The position numbers and the translations under genes were made by a program. A DNA stretch of 8,548 nt from an uncultured Phycisphaerales bacterium. GTDB lineage: Bacteria; Planctomycetota; Phycisphaerae; Sedimentisphaerales; Anaerobacaceae. Numbering within the stretch: the first letter of the stretch is position 1; each line of letters begins with the position of its first letter. The notes under the pieces are model-generated. The model did no database searches. It was not told where the DNA came from and worked only from the letters and a program-made list of their open reading frames with translations. Positions 5,893 to 8,548 of this stretch are shown one piece after another. The stretch covers positions 1-8,548 of the forward strand of contig CALMMH010000385.1 in the NCBI GenBank assembly GCA_937868145.1. The letters are read 5' to 3'.

Positions 5893-8416
5893 CGGAATGC
5901 ACGGTGTAGAGATCCTCGAACCGACGACACACAGGCTTCACCCGGCCCTGCCGGTCGACGAACTGCCCGCCGAGGACACGGATTCCAGCGTGGACTTGGA
6001 CGCTCTGCGATTTGCGACGACGGCCGAGATCGAGCCGCTGGACGAAATCGTGGGTCAGCGCCGGGCCATGTCCGCGTTGGAGGTGGGTCTGGGCATCCGC
6101 CAGCACGGCTACAACATCTTCGCCGCCGGCCTGAGCGGAACCGGCAAGATGGAGACCATTCGACGAAGCCTGAAACGGCATCTCGACGGATCCGTCGCGC
6201 CCGACGACTGGATCTACGTGCACAACTTCGAGGATGCCGACCAGCCGTGGGCCATCAGCCTCAAACCCGGTCAGGGCCGCCAATTCGAAAAGGAGATGAG
6301 CCATCTCATCCTTCAACTGAAAGAGGCTCTTCCCAAGGCGTTTCGCCAGCAGGAGTTTCGCGAAGAGAAAGAACAGCTCAGCCGAAAATACGAGAGCAAG
6401 CTCGACGATCTCACCAATCGCCTCAGCGACAGGGCCAAGGAACGCGGATTCGAGGTCGCCTTCCTGCCGACGGGCCAAATCTCCTTCCTGCCTCACATCG
6501 ACGGCAAAGTCGCCGACAATCCGCAGCAGCTCGAAACCTTGCCGCCGGAGGAACGGGATCGAATCGCCGACGGAGAGAGGGAACTGGCCCGGGAAGTGGC
6601 CAGGCTCATGCAGGATCAACGGCAGATGGTGCAGAGCCTCACGGACGAGGTGCGGGACGTTGAGCGGCAATTCGCCGGCTACGTGGTCGCGCCGCTGATC
6701 GAGGCCATCAAACAGTCCCACACAGACAACCGCCGGGTGCTCCAGTACCTCGACCACGTCCGCAACCATATTCTGGAAAACCTGGCCGATTTCCGCGAGC
6801 GAAGCCCGGCCCAGTCCGTTCCGCCTCAGTTCCAGGACCTAATGGGTCCGGACACGGACCGTCAGTTCATCGAGTACCGAATCAACGTCATCGTGGACAA
6901 CAGCCAGACCAAGACCGCCCCGATCATCGTCGAGGAGGCTCCCACCTATCGCAACCTCTTCGGGAGCATCGACCGCATCGTCGACCGACGGGGCCGGCTC
7001 GTCACGGATTTCACGCAGATCAAGTCGGGCAGTCTCCTGCGGGCCAACGGCGGTTATCTCATCTTCAACATCGAAGACGCGTTGACCGAGCCGTTCGTGT
7101 ACAAGAACCTCAAACGCACGCTCAAGAGCGGCAGCCATCAATTGGAGAACTTCAACCCCTGGCTGCACTTCAGCACGGGCGATTTGCGGCCCGAGCCCAT
7201 TCCCATCAACACAAAGGTCGTGGTCGTGGGCGACCCCATGCTGTACTACATGCTGCGATTCTACGACGAGGAGTTCTCCTCCATTTTCAAAGTCAAGGCA
7301 GACTTCGGCGATGAGATGCCCCGCGGCGAGAAAGAGCAGATGCAGTACGCTCGGTTCGTCGCCACCATCGCCCAAAACGAGCATCTCAAGCCATTCGACC
7401 GCAACGCGGTGGGCGAGATCATCCGGTTCGGCTCCAGGCGAGCCGGCGACCGAACCAAGCTGCTCACCCGATTCTCCGAGACGGCCGACCTGATCCGCGA
7501 GGCGGACTACTTCGCACGCATCCGAGGCTCCGACCTCGTCCAAGCCTCTCACGTCCAGGAAGCCTTGGAGAACCGCGTTTTCCGATCCGACCGAATCGCC
7601 GAGAAGATCCGCGAGTTGATCGAAGAAGGAACGCTGCTGGTCGACACGCACGATGCCCGAATCGGCCAGGTCAATGGCCTGGCGGTTGTCGATCTGGGCG
7701 ATTACGCGTTCGGCCGACCCATCCGGGTCACGGCGTCGATCGGGCTGGGATCGGACGGTGTGATCAACATCGAACGGGAGGCGAGGCTCTCGGGCAGGAC
7801 GCACGACAAAGCCGTGCTCATCATCACCGGTTTTCTGCGAAATAAGTACGGACAGAAGAGGCCGCTCACCCTGTCGGCCAGTCTGGCGTTCGAGCAGACG
7901 TACAACGGCATCGAAGGCGACAGCGCCAGCGCCGCGGAGATCTATGCCCTGGTCTCGGTTCTGGCCGAGGCGCCCATCCGCCAGGACATCGCCATCACCG
8001 GATCGGTCAATCAGTGGGGGCAGATTCAGGCCATCGGCGGCGTCAACGAGAAGGTCGAGGGATTCTTCGACGTCTGCCGGACCCTCGGGCTGACCGGCCA
8101 ACAAGGCGTCTGCATCCCCCGGAGCAACGTCAGGAACCTGATCCTCCGCAAAGACGTGCGGCAGGCCATCGCCGACGGCGAATTTCACATTTACCCGATC
8201 CGCACGGTTGACGAAGGTCTCGAACTGCTCACGGGTTTCAAGGCGGGCTCTCCCGACGAGGAAGATACGATTCACTGGATGGTGGATCAACGATTGGACC
8301 AGATGACCGAAACCCTGAAAAGCCTTGGCGGCCTTCGGGAGATGCGACTGGTGGCGGGCAATGGCCCCATGCCGGAACCGCCGGCGCCGCCCAAGTTGCC
8401 CGACGACCAGCCGTGA
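5873..8416 (+). CDS. Lon-like AAA+ ATP-dependent protease (COG1067 type)
   Basis: The 847-residue product belongs to the Lon-related S16 peptidases that lack the N-terminal Lon substrate domain. An N-terminal AAA+ module includes GLSGTGK (86-92) as Walker A, followed by Met where Ser/Thr is usual. A long helical, probably coiled-coil insertion spans about 138-310. A Walker B-like strand GGYLIFNIED (393-402) has Asn399 where Asp is common. The C-terminal protease domain (about 575-790) holds the catalytic dyad S684 (in EGDSAS) and K727 (in GGVNEK); the 43-residue spacing equals that of E. coli Lon S679/K722. The end is acidic and proline-rich. AGGAGAGGGG at 5861-5870 serves the ATG, which overlaps hsp20 by 20 nt. 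Its role is probably cytoplasmic degradation of misfolded or regulatory proteins, coupled to the Hsp20 holdase. Confidence 0.92.
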   Translation: MNHMQPDGMHGVEILEPTTHRLHPALPVDELPAEDTDSSVDLDALRFATTAEIEPLDEIVGQRRAMSALEVGLGIRQHGYNIFAAGLSGTGKMETIRRSLKRHLDGSVAPDDWIYVHNFEDADQPWAISLKPGQGRQFEKEMSHLILQLKEALPKAFRQQEFREEKEQLSRKYESKLDDLTNRLSDRAKERGFEVAFLPTGQISFLPHIDGKVADNPQQLETLPPEERDRIADGERELAREVARLMQDQRQMVQSLTDEVRDVERQFAGYVVAPLIEAIKQSHTDNRRVLQYLDHVRNHILENLADFRERSPAQSVPPQFQDLMGPDTDRQFIEYRINVIVDNSQTKTAPIIVEEAPTYRNLFGSIDRIVDRRGRLVTDFTQIKSGSLLRANGGYLIFNIEDALTEPFVYKNLKRTLKSGSHQLENFNPWLHFSTGDLRPEPIPINTKVVVVGDPMLYYMLRFYDEEFSSIFKVKADFGDEMPRGEKEQMQYARFVATIAQNEHLKPFDRNAVGEIIRFGSRRAGDRTKLLTRFSETADLIREADYFARIRGSDLVQASHVQEALENRVFRSDRIAEKIRELIEEGTLLVDTHDARIGQVNGLAVVDLGDYAFGRPIRVTASIGLGSDGVINIEREARLSGRTHDKAVLIITGFLRNKYGQKRPLTLSASLAFEQTYNGIEGDSASAAEIYALVSVLAEAPIRQDIAITGSVNQWGQIQAIGGVNEKVEGFFDVCRTLGLTGQQGVCIPRSNVRNLILRKDVRQAIADGEFHIYPIRTVDEGLELLTGFKAGSPDEEDTIHWMVDQRLDQMTETLKSLGGLREMRLVAGNGPMPEPPAPPKLPDDQP

Positions 8417-8431
8417 ACAGAATGAACCATT

Positions 8432-8472
8432 CAACGCCGCCGCTTCAGGTATTCGTTGGGGCGACGGCGTTG
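8432..8472 (+). terminator. candidate terminator hairpin after the Lon-like protease
   Basis: CAACGCCGCCGC (8432-8443) pairs with GCGACGGCGTTG (8461-8472) with a single C/A mismatch, giving 11 of 12 pairs around a 17-nt loop. It begins 15 nt after the stop codon, the expected place for the operon's end. The tract that follows (TTACGG) is not U-rich, so it may stabilise the mRNA 3' end or act with Rho instead of being a classical intrinsic terminator. Confidence 0.45.
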
Positions 8473-8523
8473 TTACGGCTCATCCGGCTTTTACGTACTT
8501 GGAATTGGGGCAACGACCGGCCG

Positions 8524-8542
8524 CCGGGGACGCCGTCCCCGG
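8524..8542. repeat. GC-rich perfect hairpin at the window edge
   Basis: CCGGGGAC (8524-8531) and GTCCCCGG (8535-8542) are exact inverted copies around a 3-nt loop. It could be a terminator of a converging gene beyond the window or one copy of a dispersed palindromic repeat; the right edge prevents a decision. Confidence 0.35.
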
Positions 8543-8548
8543 ACCCCT

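Noticed and set aside
6839..8434. 531-codon minus-strand frame opposite the Lon-like gene
   Set aside because: It is antisense to the conserved protease domain, and its Asp/Val/Arg-rich content reflects the complementary codon bias.

Overview
The window is bacterial, high in GC, with good Shine-Dalgarno sites. It encodes a likely outer-membrane beta-barrel, so the host is probably a Gram-negative (diderm) bacterium. An iron-type alcohol dehydrogenase and a small [4Fe-4S] ferredoxin fit anaerobic or fermentative metabolism. The overall gene style is compatible with Planctomycetota, but no marker gene is present and that assignment is a guess.

Layout from left to right. Positions 140-1327 (+) encode an iron-containing alcohol dehydrogenase. 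Positions 1422-2261 (+) encode a secreted protein that is probably an outer-membrane barrel. Its 3' end meets, with a 5-nt gap, the 3' end of a long transaldolase-family protein on the minus strand (2267-3577). A 360-nt divergent region (3578-3937) carries repeats near the transaldolase start and a perfect 8-bp dyad upstream of the next gene. Positions 3938-4366 (+, GTG start) encode a two-CBS-domain protein, which overlaps a single-cluster ferredoxin (4347-4532) by 20 nt. On the minus strand at 4554-4988 lies a family 4 glycosyltransferase whose N-terminus is joined in frame to its C-terminus with the whole middle missing. A 400-nt non-coding region rich in inverted repeats follows (about 4989-5406). 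It leads into an Hsp20 chaperone gene (5422-5892), which overlaps by 20 nt a Lon-like AAA+ protease (5873-8416). Two hairpins end the window.

How the genes work together. The right half looks like a proteostasis operon: an alpha-crystallin holdase translationally coupled to an ATP-dependent Ser/Lys protease. The leader ahead of it can pair with the ribosome-binding region, so an RNA thermometer is possible. The CBS/ferredoxin pair looks like a coupled adenylate-sensing and electron-transfer unit with no visible partner enzyme. The alcohol dehydrogenase and transaldolase belong to central carbon or fermentative metabolism, but they are on opposite strands and not in one operon. I found no rRNA, tRNA, CRISPR array, insertion sequence or phage gene. 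No clearly new multi-gene system is evident; the best leads are the internally deleted glycosyltransferase, the structured 5022-5224 region and the hsp20 leader.
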